A DNA stretch of 64,000 bases from Microdochium bolleyi (taxonomy: Eukaryota > Ascomycota > Sordariomycetes > Xylariales > Microdochiaceae). This document shows, piece after piece, positions 34,864-44,777 of the stretch. The stretch is taken from NCBI GenBank assembly GCA_001566295.1, contig KQ964252.1, positions 992,001-1,056,000 of the forward strand. The letters run 5' to 3'. Below the pieces are notes generated by a model, which was not told where the DNA came from, ran no database searches, and worked only from the letters and a program-made list of their open reading frames with translations. A program made the translations under genes and the position numbers. Numbering within the stretch: position 1 is the first letter of the stretch; the number at the start of each line of letters is the position of its first letter.

Positions 34864-36516
34864 TTATACATCCAACATGCTCCGGACCTGCTGCGGCTGC
34901 TGCCGCGACACCGACACGCTGCTGGCCGTGCTGTGATTCCTCTCCGCCGTGCGCGGCCTGAGCGACCCACCGTCGTCATTGCCGCCGCCGCCGCCTGCTG
35001 TCGTGCTCGCGCCGAAGGCCGGCGGGGGCACATCCGACGCCGAGGCCGCCGGCGACGGCTGGGGGAACAGGGCCTGCGCGGCGGCCGCCATCGCCTGCTC
35101 CGTCTTGCGCCGGTCCGACTTGCCCGAGTACGGGGTATACGGCGGCGGGGCGGCGGCGGTGCCGCCGGCTCCGGGGGACATGGGGTTCATCTCGATGGCC
35201 GTAGACTCGCGCTGGTGCACGCGATCCTGGGCGATGTGGTCGACGCGGTTCGCCGTGGCGCGGCCGCCGCCGACCTCGCGCACGTTGCGCATGATGCGGT
35301 TCGCCATGTCGTCGGCGCCTGCGTTGCGGTGCCACCACGCCGGCTTGGTGACGTAGCCGAGCTCGCGGTCCACCGCGTCGCCGCGGATCCGACGCTGCCG
35401 GATGAGCTCCCTGTCCTCGTTGGGCCGCATGAAGCCGTCGATGATCTGGACGATGACGATGAGCAGGCTGGGCGTGTAGCCGCCTACGAAGACGGCAGCT
35501 ACGTTGGTCTCGACCTTCAGAGGCGACAGGTCGAAGCGCCACGCCGCGAGGCCCTGGAATGCGATGAGAGCGAGGAGCAGGGGGATCTCGAGGACGAAGC
35601 GCCATGGCATGTACGAGAAGAAGCCTTTGACTCTGTTCGTGGCGCCGACAAACTTCTTCTCGTAATGGCGCACGGCATGCCACAGATAGACGCAGATGGT
35701 GCACCAGCAGACGAAGAGCATGAAGACGGCGGCCTTGAAGCGCGGGTCCATGGCGTTGGGCTCGGCCTCGTTGACGACCTGGTCGGGTGCTCGCTGGCGC
35801 ATGATGGGGCCCCAGTTGCGGGGGATGATCATGAAGAAGTTCATCCAGTCCCAAAAGTAAAAGAAGAGCGGGACCCAGAACTCAAAGTGCCAGCGCGGGT
35901 CATTCTCCGGGAGGACGAAAGGGTTTGGGTCGATGAACTGTCGCTCCATCCAGGAGCCCCAGTGGCGGACAGCCTCCCAGACAAGGGCGGTGGTGCCCAT
36001 CTGCATGAGGTACCAGAAGAAGGAGGTGATGATGATGGGAATCTCCATGACATAGTAGCGGTCGACGTCGACGTTGAAGAAGAGGCCGATGATGGCGGTG
36101 GCGCATACCCAGATGGCCCAGTACCACTGCCAGCGGCGGCCGATGGGGTAGAAGCGCTTCTCAGTGGGGAGGTGCAGCTTGCCGTGGCGCGCGAGGTTGA
36201 TGAAGATGAAGAAGAGGCAGATGACAAAGGCGACGGCGTAGGCGACGCCGACGGCGGAGCGGGTGCCGATGGGGTCGAGAGGCACGTAGCACGAGGTGCT
36301 GTTGATCCAGGTGCCATTGGCGTAGAGGGCGTCGGCGAGGTAGGGCTTGAAGCCGAGCTCGCACCAAGTCTCGTTGGAGAGGGTGCGGTTGGACCAGTAC
36401 GTGTAGTTCCAATGCTTGAGTGTCGTCAGATTGAAGGCGACGCCGTCGATGATGGTCTCGTTCTCGCTGTTGCCGGGCGGCCACGCGAGCATGTCGCGCG
36501 CGACGAGGAGGTCCAT
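34864..36516 (-). CDS. DUF2434 multi-pass membrane protein
   Basis: Single exon, 550 aa from the ATG at 36516; the frame is open upstream, but that part is low complexity encoded by a GTC repeat. The N-terminal ectodomain has several N-glycosylation sequons (NETI, NLTT, NYTY, NRTL, NETW, NGTW, NSTS) and two or three cysteines. About seven hydrophobic segments follow, the first at 88-109 (AVGVAYAVAFVICLFFIFI). Then come a loop WERQF-like MERQFIDPNPFVLPENDPRW and a conserved FFYFWDWMNFFMIIPRNW. The C-terminal cytosolic tail of about 160 residues is hydrophilic and Pro/Ala/Gly-rich with MNPMSPGAGG. The set matches the fungal DUF2434 family, whose function is not known to me. A receptor-like or sensor role is only conjecture from topology. 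Confidence 0.75.
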   Translation of the reverse strand: MDLLVARDMLAWPPGNSENETIIDGVAFNLTTLKHWNYTYWSNRTLSNETWCELGFKPYLADALYANGTWINSTSCYVPLDPIGTRSAVGVAYAVAFVICLFFIFINLARHGKLHLPTEKRFYPIGRRWQWYWAIWVCATAIIGLFFNVDVDRYYVMEIPIIITSFFWYLMQMGTTALVWEAVRHWGSWMERQFIDPNPFVLPENDPRWHFEFWVPLFFYFWDWMNFFMIIPRNWGPIMRQRAPDQVVNEAEPNAMDPRFKAAVFMLFVCWCTICVYLWHAVRHYEKKFVGATNRVKGFFSYMPWRFVLEIPLLLALIAFQGLAAWRFDLSPLKVETNVAAVFVGGYTPSLLIVIVQIIDGFMRPNEDRELIRQRRIRGDAVDRELGYVTKPAWWHRNAGADDMANRIMRNVREVGGGRATANRVDHIAQDRVHQRESTAIEMNPMSPGAGGTAAAPPPYTPYSGKSDRRKTEQAMAAAAQALFPQPSPAASASDVPPPAFGASTTAGGGGGNDDGGSLRPRTAERNHSTASSVSVSRQQPQQVRSMLDV

Positions 36517-36600
36517 GATTGAGGTCGAGGTCGAGGTCGTCGCCGCCGTCGTCTTGAACTTGGGTTTCGTCGTTCGGGACCGCCGCTGTCCGTGACTGCT

Positions 36601-36632
<32 letters not shown>

Positions 36633-37564
36633 TCGTCGTCGACGCAAGGATGTGCCGATGCCGGTGCAGACACAGAAGCAGGGCGAGGTGAGGACGGAGA
36701 GGAAGAAGAGCCTGGAGCTCGGCACCCCGGTCGCTGCCGAAGAAAAAGAATGGAGCTATGCAAGTCAAGTCGCGCAGTGGCGGGCGGGCGGCGCGCGGCG
36801 GAATGTGGAATGCGGCAGACACCCACTCGAGACTGACAGCAGCTCTTTCCCACAGTATCTCGAGTTATATGCACCGCACGGGAACGCAACTGAGGGCGTG
36901 AGCAGAGAGCGTTCTGACTTTTTGTTTTGTTTTGATGCCTGTGATCAGATTCGAGACGAATCCCGTCGAGGCAAGAGCAGTGTAATAATGTACTGAAATC
37001 GCGCAGTCCGGTGGGCTCGCGCGCCCGCAGCTTCCGGGCTCCATACCTGCATATCGCCGACACGCCCGCCGCTCCCGCTGAGCTAGACGGTCTCTCGACG
37101 TCATGCACCGCTCTTGTTCTGTTGAGTCCACACTGGCGCCAGAGAGAAATGAGAATGCAAAACTAGACAGTGGCCATCATGGGACAGGAAATACGACTCA
37201 ACTGCCCTCTGAAGATGGAGCAGGCGTGCAGACTCCTGACCCCATTCATGCATTGATGGCCCTTGTTTTTGCTCATCCGTCACCCTGGGAATCTGGGGCC
37301 CGGGCTCGCCGGGGTGGCTGGAAATAAAGCCCCGGCATGTGGGGTCTGTCGACAAGGGCACAATGACATGGCCAGCCAATCATCATCTCGTTCGTCGGCA
37401 ACTCTCTTCACCGGCCGTTGCCCTCTGCAAGTCACACGTCTCATACTCCCATGTACTCCATGTGGGGGAACGGAGTAACTCTACGTGGTGGGCATCTCAT
37501 AAGTACACGGGTATATGTCTCAACAGCAAATCCGTAGCCAACTCCCCGCGCCCGAGTCCAGTCT
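36517..37564. other. Upstream region of the DUF2434 gene
   Basis: Presumed promoter of the minus-strand DUF2434 gene and 3' flank of the Zn2Cys6 gene. It contains the GTC run at 36601-36632; nothing else recognised. Confidence 0.45.
36601..36632. repeat. GTC/GAC trinucleotide microsatellite
   Basis: Ten and two-thirds uninterrupted GTC units, 85 bases upstream of the DUF2434 gene ATG, so probably in its 5' leader. If translation began upstream in frame it would encode poly-Asp. Confidence 0.9.
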
Positions 37565-39952
37565 TCATGGCCGCAGCCAGTCAAACGTGTCCAGCAAGTC
37601 GCAGTTGAAGTCCAGCACCGTGTTCAAGTCCCAGTCCGAGAACTCGGGAGCAAATGTCAGCGGCAGCGGCTCCGCATCCCTGGGCGGGCACGGGTTGTTG
37701 AGCGCCTGGTCCAGCACGGCCTGGATCACAACCTTGGCCTCGCAGCAGATGTCGGCGTTGGGCGCCGACGGCCGGATCCAGTCCAGGAACCCAACGAGGA
37801 GGCTGAGCTTCTGGATGATGCTGGCCCGCGTAATGGGCGGGCCATCAAGTCTATACGGCATTGCCGTCGCAGTTGGGGATCCTGCCTCGCTGGTACCAAA
37901 GGCACTGCGGAGATCGACGCTGGGCGTGAGGAGTTCGTGGCATAACACGCCGCCCGCTGGGGCCGCAAATGCCATAACCTGTGCACCAGATAAGTCAGTC
38001 GATGTTTCTAGTCGGATTGATCAGAGCATTGCGAGTAGGGATGTGCTTACAAGCCACTCGGCATCGTTGTCCACAGCGCCCAGCCGATCGTTATGCGTCC
38101 AAAACAGCAGCGTGGCCGAGACGAGCTCAAAGCTGATGGAAACGAGCTCCACCCTGTCCTCCTTTACGTGGTGCCGCAGCAGGAGCCGTTCCGCAAAGAG
38201 CAAAGTCTGCAGGTACTCGAGGCGTATCAATAGCTGCGAGTACAGGGTCTTGGTGCCAAACGCCTGGATGTCCAAGTGCTTCGGGCGAAATTGGAGGATG
38301 GGTGGGAAGGACGCATATGTCTGGATTGTGCGAGGCTTGATATCTCTACACTTCATGTCAGCTCGTATGATCCACCCGCTTGTATGGTCGTAGACGGCAC
38401 GAATAGGTCTCTGTCACTTACAGCAGCATCTCAAGTGAAGACGGCTTGCTGTGGCCGATCGCAATAGCGGCAACAGACTCGCGTACGCTTCCCATCATGG
38501 ACCGAGCACGCGTGAACGTGCCTGCGTTGGTCTTGGTTGCGTCCCGCTTCCAGCCATTGTCGAGCTGGCTGACCGCGAGCGGGAGCATGACTGGATCAAG
38601 CAGTTCGTCGTCGTGTAGGTCTAGCGGCAGCGGCGTCGTACCGTACTGGCTGGACATCAATGGTGGGCGGCCTGTGAAGTATGCCACACTGCAGTCCATG
38701 TTCAAAACCCAGCCGTAAAGTCTCCGCTTGAGTTCTGAGGTGAGTGTTGGTACATAGGGCTGCACATCTGGGGCGGCGTGGTAACCTAAAAAGGTCAACA
38801 TGGCGACCGTGTCGCCATGGACCCTCCACGTGCGTAGACCTATCCATCATTAGTACTCAACCCGCGACAGGACACGCCCATCTGGGCCAGATGACTTACT
38901 GCTATCGCCACTGAACATGCTCTCTGCCACCGTCAGCTTCTGCGCAAAGTAGAGACAGATGAATGACCCCTTGGACATCTCTGTGCACAACTCCAGGGTC
39001 AAGGCGAGACCTTTCCTCGCAACGTGAGCCCAGTTCTTGAATCTAGATCCCCGTGGTACGACGGCCAGCTTCGACGGCGGTCGTCTTCGTTGCCATAACG
39101 TGAAGATGATGCCGATCGACTCCCATCGGAGGTTGTCGCCAATGAATTGGGAGATCCATTTTTCAGCGACGGGTTCGTTATCGGACAGAGGCTTGCTGGT
39201 ATTGCGGCAGAGCTTCCTGGCAATGGCTTCGAGCTGTTGCGGGTTACGATCTGGCCCAAGATACGGACCAATAGTATCACATATGGACTGGACAATACGC
39301 ATGCAAATCGCTGGTGGCATGCTATCGGACGAGCACTCATGCTGGCGGAACGTCTCGATGCCCTCGCTCAGATCCGGCAGCAGCGCCAGTACCGCATCGC
39401 ACTTATCGCGAACGTCCTCAAAAGTGAGCCCCGTGGCGGAGGTATGACACCCACACAGGGTGTCGTTGTATTGCGGGCCACCCGCCTGGGCCGCTTGGAG
39501 GATCTGCTCAGCTTCCTTGTAGAAGTGACAGAAGTTTGTGGAGCCGACATAGCCAGTGTCTGTTGCTACTGGCGTCGGCTCCTCACGGAGATCGGACAGC
39601 TGCGGTGTCGACCCAGACTCATTCGTGCGTGGCGGTGACACGGGCAGGGTATGGACACGTGCCCTGGCAGCAGCTGGTGTCGCTGCCGCCCTCGGCCTGG
39701 GCGGGGGCCGGGACGAGTCCTGCAGCACGTAGATACATTCCGACTGCTGATTTCGCTTGATGCACCTCCTGCAGATTGGATGCGTGTGGTCGCAAGACAC
39801 CTTGCGCTTGCGACATGGCTGAAGTGAGGGTCCATCAGGATCAGTGACATGTGACTACTAGCTGGGAGGGTGAGGCCGGATGTCACTGTGGCTCGAGCGC
39901 TCACCTCGCACGCTTGTGGGCGTCCATTGGGACGACGGTATGGATCATCCAT
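37565..39952 (-). CDS. Zn(II)2Cys6 fungal transcription factor
   Basis: Exons 39952-39905, 39818-38900, 38839-38422, 38345-38051 and 37978-37565 give 697 aa; phases 0, 1, 2 and 0 close. The N-terminal binuclear cluster uses C15, C18, C25, C32, C35 and C44 (C-x2-C-x6-C-x6-C-x2-C-x8-C), with the basic RKRKVS between. Intron 1 splits the cluster between the first two cysteines, a position common in this family. A Pro/Ala/Arg-rich linker leads to a middle-homology (fungal-specific) domain. Its marks are TFLGYHAAPDVQPYVPTLTSELKRRLYGWVLNMD, where ELKRRLYGWV is the usual motif, and the GRPPLMSSQY segment. The C-terminus is acidic-hydrophobic (DWDLNTVLDFNCDLLDTFDWL), which looks like a 9aaTAD-type activation domain. 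Pathway target unknown; no enzyme cluster surrounds it. Confidence 0.9.
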
Positions 39953-40561
39953 GGTGCTGTACCTGCCAATGGTTCGGGCTTCCCTGTGGCCTGCAGATAA
40001 AACGCAAACGAGGGTGTGAGGGCTGGGAGCAGAAACGAACGCTGACACTGTTCTGGTAAAGAAGCATTTCTCGGCTTGAAAGAGTTCGGCTGGCGATAGC
40101 TCGGCTTCGGCTCGATGCTGGTTCCGCATGTGGGGCTGGCGCCATGCGCGGTGGCCGGTACGACTACTTAAAGTGCCTTGAGGTACCCTAGGGTAGGGTA
40201 GGTACGTGCTTGCATCGCCTCAACCGCTGAGCTGTTGCGTGCCCCGACACTGACTTTATTTTCTCCCCTATCTCACTGAACCTACATCCAGCACAGGAGA
40301 ATTCGGCTGCCATTATTGACAAGTCTCCGAGTCCAAGGAGAAATGGTGGTACACAAGCGTTATCTGCTGACACAAACGCGTCCAGGAGATCACAGTCCTG
40401 GACTCTCGAGGCAGGATTTTACCATAAAGCGATGGGCATTTAGATTTCGGCAGGAACTGTTTGGAGTACGGACAAAGAGGCTGTGTCCATGCCTAGCACC
40501 AAAGGTGACATTGTACCAAGTGCTACACACCCCGCGGTTCCGCTACGCTTTTGGCCTGTAA
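39953..40561. other. Promoter region of the Zn2Cys6 gene
   Basis: 609 bases between the Zn2Cys6 start and the peroxiredoxin stop, both minus strand. It includes the TACCCTAGGGTA palindrome and TAGGG run; no gene. Confidence 0.45.
40184..40203. repeat. TACCCTAGGGTA palindrome followed by TAGGG units
   Basis: A perfect 12-bp palindrome (40184-40195) overlaps three consecutive TAGGG/TAGG units. The arm is the same as that of the 22-bp palindrome at 3834-3855. It lies about 230 bases upstream of the Zn2Cys6 ATG. Confidence 0.85.
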
Positions 40562-41333
40562 CTATTCCAGACTCTGCAGCACCTTGCCCGCCATAGAGAC
40601 TAAACACAAGTTAGCTGTGGTTATTTCCACTCCTACGCCATATCCAGGCGGCCAGAGGAGTTGTTGGCTTACCATCGGTGCCGGTGTTGTCAGGCTCAAT
40701 GTGCACCGACTTGACCTTGCCGTTCTCTACGACGAGGGCGTATCTCTTGCTGCGCATGCCACCAAAGATTGCTGATCCATCGAAGCCTACGTCGAGGGCC
40801 TCTGTGAACTGGCCCGATGGGTCACCGAGGAATCGGATCTGCCTGACAGTTAGTGATTGATACTGTGGTAAGGAATTCCGAGGTTATGCTTACGCCGGAT
40901 TCACTGGTGGGATCCAGCTGGTCTGCCCAAGCTTTCATGCTGTTCATGTTGGCATCGTTAGTGAGACATGTCGGTTGGTACGAAGCGCAACGCAGCCACT
41001 CTCCAGAACCTACACAAAAGCGTCGTTGACGCTGACGACAAAGACTTGGCCAGCATCGGCGAGCTTGGGGTGGTTGATGTAGCTTGGAACGTGCTTGGCC
41101 GAGCAGGCACCCGAGAAGGCAGCCGGCACGCCGACAATGACGCCATTGGCCTTCTCAAACTCCCTCTTGAGGTTCACCTTGTTGCCAGGGGAGTTCTCGA
41201 ACAGGACCTCCATGTCGGGGATCTCCTGGCCGACCTGAACGAAGGCCGGAGGGGAGGCATGGAATTGGCGGCGGGCGGTGAACGCGGGGCGAGCCAGCGT
41301 GGCCGGAGCACGTCTCAGAGCACGGAAGGCCAT
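40562..41333 (-). CDS. Prx5-type (atypical) peroxiredoxin, mitochondrial
   Basis: Exons 41333-41014, 40939-40894, 40838-40673 and 40599-40562 give 189 aa; phases 2, 0 and 1 close. It reduces hydrogen and alkyl hydroperoxides using thioredoxin or glutathione. The first 27 residues are rich in Arg/Ala without acids (MAFRALRRAPATLARPAFTA), a mitochondrial presequence. The peroxidatic Cys77 sits in GVPAAFSGACSAKHVPSY. VNDAFVMKAWADQLDP, IRFLGDPSGQFTEALDVGFD, and RSKRYALVVENGKVKSVHIE are diagnostic of the Prx5/AHP1-like family. The usual PGAFT is here PAAFS. No second cysteine is visible in the rest of the chain, so it would act as a 1-Cys enzyme. It shares a 722-base divergent promoter region with FEN1. 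Confidence 0.92.
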
Positions 41334-42055
41334 TTTTTACTGGTTTGACGTGTGATTTGGACCGAGTTGAGGTGCTTGGGCGTTGTATTCTTGCAATTGA
41401 GATTCAGTAATCGCAGATGTTGTTGACAATGGCCAGCATGGAGCTTGGCAGAGCTCCAAAGAGCTGGCCCAGAATGACGTGAGGACAGTGCCGTGCGCCG
41501 TCCCGCACAGTTACGTTCCTCGAGCTACAATTCGGACACTCTGTATTGTGGAAGCGTGTTCCGGAAACCTCGGGAAATATTTGTGACATAAGGACATCAA
41601 AATACCATATCGAAAATGTCTAGTGAGGACTTGTAACTCTCAAGTAGGATTTCACAGGTGGACACAAGTTCTTCCTCGTCTGTCAGCTCTTCAGTCACTC
41701 AGCCCTGCCTAAGGTAAGCTGGTCTTGGTTTAACGAGTACGGGACGCACTACGACCTCATGAAGCCTGGAGCTGTTCTCCATAGCCATTTCTCCACTTCT
41801 TAGAGCTAACCCTGTTGGCACAAGTTGGTGGATCACCCCTTCCGCGACGGCTGCCTTGCGACGCGCCGGGTCGCGGTTGAAGTTGCTTTTCGCGTTAAGT
41901 GTGTAGTGACGTCTTCCTTCTTTCCGCAACCACCCATACACCACAACTCGTCGCCCACGAGGACAGAAAGCATCCGGTCTCGATCCCACCAGAAATTGCA
42001 TACGTCCCAGCACAACAATCCTTCTCATCAGGACAAATACCGTTGTCGGCCCACC
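41334..42055. other. Divergent promoter region peroxiredoxin / FEN1
   Basis: 722 bases between two divergent ATGs; FEN1 has a CCACCATGG start context. No gene seen. Confidence 0.5.
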
Positions 42056-43300
42056 ATGGGTATCAAAAATTTGTTCCAGATCATCAAGGAGGAAGCTCCA
42101 GATGCCATCAAGGAGGGCGAGATCAAGAACCAGTTTGGCCGCAAAGTCGCCATCGACGCGTCCATGAGCATTTACAGTTTCATGATTGCTGTGCGGTCCG
42201 ACGGACAGCAATTGATGAACGAGGATGGTGCCACCACATCTCACATCATGGGCATGTTCTACCGCACGCTACGCATAGTCGAAAACGGAATCAAGCCCCT
42301 CTACGTCTTTGATGGCGCCCCGCCCAAGCTCAAGTCCGGCGAGCTTGCAAAAAGATTCCAGCGCAAAGCCGAGGCGAACGAGTCACTCGAGGAGGCCAAA
42401 GAGACCGGTACCGCCGAGGACGTCGAAAAGTTCTCCCGCCGCACCGTCCGAGTAACCCGCGAACACAACCAGGAATGCCAAGAGCTTCTCCGGCTCATGG
42501 GCATTCCCTTCATCATAGCCCCGACAGAAGCCGAGGCGCAGTGCGCCGTGCTCGCGAGAGCCGGTAAGGTGTATGCTGCTGCCAGCGAAGACATGGACAC
42601 GCTCTGCTTCGATAGCCCGATCCTGCTGCGACACCTCACATTCAGCGAGCAACGAAAAGAGCCTATCCAGGAGATCCACGTCCAGAAAGTCCTCGAAGGC
42701 TTACAGATGGAGCGCAAGCAGGTATGTGAAGCGAGGCTACAATAATAATGGAAACCAAGCTAATTTTTGACCGAGCAGTTCGTCGACCTCTGCATCCTCC
42801 TCGGCTGCGATTATCTCGATCCTATCCCCAAGATCGGCCCCTCCACAGCTCTCAAGCTCATTCGCGAACACAAAGACCTGAACGGGGTCGTAGACTTTAT
42901 CCGAAACGATCCCAAGAAGAAATACGAGATTCCCGAGGACTGGCCATTCGAAGATGCTCGCGCGCTCTTCTTTGAGCCCGACGTGCGGAAGGCCGATGAC
43001 CCTCTGTGTGACTTCAAATGGGAGAAGCCAGACATTGAGGGTCTGGTGAAATTCTTGGTCATCGACAGGAACTTTAATGAGGATCGCGTCCGCGGAGTAG
43101 GTGCTCGTCTTGAGAAGCACTTGAAGAGTTCGCAACAGGCCCGTTTGGAAGGTTTCTTCAAGGTCATGCCTAAGACAGAGGCGGAGAAGGCCTCCCACAA
43201 ACGTAAGCTGGAGGAACAGAACGAGGCAAAGAAAAAGAAGGTCAAGGAGGAGAAGAAAGAGAAGGCCAAGCTCAAGGCCAAGCCTCGAGGAACTGCATAA
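42056..43300 (+). CDS. RAD27: Flap endonuclease 1
   Basis: Exons 42056-42721 and 42779-43300 give 395 aa, intron in phase 0. FEN1 cuts 5' flaps during Okazaki fragment maturation and long-patch base excision repair. Starting Met-Gly-Ile places the Gly2 amine used in catalysis. Metal ligands are visible: D34 in KVAIDAS, the Asp of VFDGAPPK, the two Glu of PTEAEAQCA, the two Asp of ASEDMDTLCF, and the Asp pair in LLGCDYLDPIPKIGP. The helix-hairpin-helix IPKIGPSTALKLI is intact. A PCNA-binding box QARLEGFF lies at 342-349 and is followed by a Lys/Glu-rich tail with a likely nuclear signal (AKKKKVKEEKKEK). Length equals typical eukaryotic FEN1. Confidence 0.97.
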
Positions 43301-43493
43301 CTGGGTCACGATCATGTTACGTGTCAAGGCGGCATGAACGACTACGCAAGGAAGATCACGGGACAAAAACGGCGTTATTGGCGTGTTGGTTGGGGATTTT
43401 TGATACCACCAGGCATCGGGTACATTTGTATCGGAAAGGGCCATTGTTTCTAGGACGCTCAACTAGCTCCGCATCGGGTCGGAAGGACACATA

Positions 43494-44120
43494 TCATATG
43501 TAGCGGAACATGTTGTTCTTGACGCTCCGCTTCATCGCCACAGGCTGTCCGTCTTCATACTCGACTCCAGCCTCTCCGCCGTCACCTGCGATGCCCGACA
43601 TCTTCGTGCGCAGCTCCTCGTCCAGCTCGGCGATCGACTTCTTGGCCTTCTTCTGCGGTTCTTCTGTTCTCCGGTGCGACTCATCATGCTGTTGCTGCTT
43701 GACCGCTGTGGTAGAAGAGTCTGTGGTGCTTGTGGCCGTCCGGCCAATCGCGGACTTGGTTGTCCTTCCAGCTGCACTCTCTTTCTCCTCATGCGATGTC
43801 GTGGTTCCTGTTTCCCTCGTCGCTGCTGTGTTGCTGCCGTCCCTGCCCCCGGTGAGGCTCCGCAGGAATGACATGAACGAAGCATCTCGCCTCGCCTCAA
43901 CACTCATGATAGTGGGGGACACAGCCCGAGCGAGACGCCGGCGATGATGAGTCTGAACCCCAGACGTCTGCCTCGTCGCTGCTGTATGGTAACACTGCGC
44001 ACTGTCCTCAGCGCGAATGGTGCATAGCACAGAAACTCTGGCAGCCGAGCCTCGCAAGCTCGGGCGCGATGTTGTTGCTGTTGTCCATGCTGTCTGTGCG
44101 GTCTTGTTTCTGCAGGCCAT
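43494..44120 (-). CDS. Small conserved fungal protein with a putative mitochondrial presequence
   Basis: Single exon, 208 aa, ending 193 bases from the convergent FEN1 stop. I do not recognise a named domain. The first 70 residues are rich in Arg, Ser, Thr and Ala with very few acids, compatible with a mitochondrial targeting signal. The middle is a Thr/Ser/Gln-rich low-complexity part (TTDSSTTAVKQQQ). The last 55 residues look conserved and structured: KKSIAELDEELRTKMSGI, AGDGGEAGVEYEDGQPVAMK, then RSVKNNMFRYI at the very end. Similar C-termini occur in small uncharacterised ascomycete proteins as far as I recall. An internal start at residue 72 (MSVEARRDASF) is possible. Function unknown. 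Confidence 0.6.
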   Translation of the reverse strand: MACRNKTAQTAWTTATTSRPSLRGSAARVSVLCTIRAEDSAQCYHTAATRQTSGVQTHHRRRLARAVSPTIMSVEARRDASFMSFLRSLTGGRDGSNTAATRETGTTTSHEEKESAAGRTTKSAIGRTATSTTDSSTTAVKQQQHDESHRRTEEPQKKAKKSIAELDEELRTKMSGIAGDGGEAGVEYEDGQPVAMKRSVKNNMFRYI

Positions 44121-44777
44121 CTTCCGAGGGGGCCAGTATTCACGCCTCGAGCTTTGAGGAAGAGAAGTCCGATGTGGGTCGATTCTGACTTCGTCTTCTT
44201 CTCGTGGACCTGACGAACAAAGGGAATGCAGTTATGAGATATCCGTATTTGACCGGTGCAATGTTACTGTTTTATGTAATGTTGGAGTTGAGGCCGTTAC
44301 CATCGAAGCTTGAAGAGCATTGCTTGTGTGCGTGCGTGTGTGGAATTGAGGTTGGGGTCGTGATTGACGTCAGAATTGCTTCACGACAATGGGACGTCGC
44401 GAGGTTCTAGAGAGCAGAATACAGTGAGCAGAATACAGTACGCCACTCTATGTTACACTGTGCCTTGCTCTCACAAATCGTTTGTGAAAGCCGTGTTCTT
44501 CTATTCAATGATTTTCGTCAAATAGATGAGTGTTATCGATACTGCGGAAGGGTGTCATGTGTCTAATGTCTAACGCGAAACTTATTCATGGATGCATTAG
44601 GATGTCTATGTCTTTCAAACGTCTAGCTCTTGCGGCTGTGTATGCCGGACCTCTAACTTTCACTCAGTCGTTGCTGACCCTTCCCAGCATCTAACCTTTC
44701 GAAAAACAGACTTGCTCTCCGTCCCTGATCTGTCAACGATACTTACGCAGTCACCCACATCACCAGACCCCTTGCCT
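44121..44777. other. Intergenic region with 14-bp direct repeat
   Basis: Between two minus-strand genes. It contains the tandem 14-mer at 44412-44439 and nothing else recognised. Confidence 0.45.
44412..44439. repeat. 14-bp tandem duplication
   Basis: GAGCAGAATACAGT occurs twice head to tail, about 340 bases after the transporter stop codon on its downstream side. Confidence 0.85.

Noticed and set aside
34816..36522. Plus-strand open frame of 568 codons opposite the DUF2434 gene
   Set aside because: Asp/Glu/Val/Arg-rich composition typical of an antisense shadow of a GC-rich gene; the opposite strand has clear membrane segments and family blocks.
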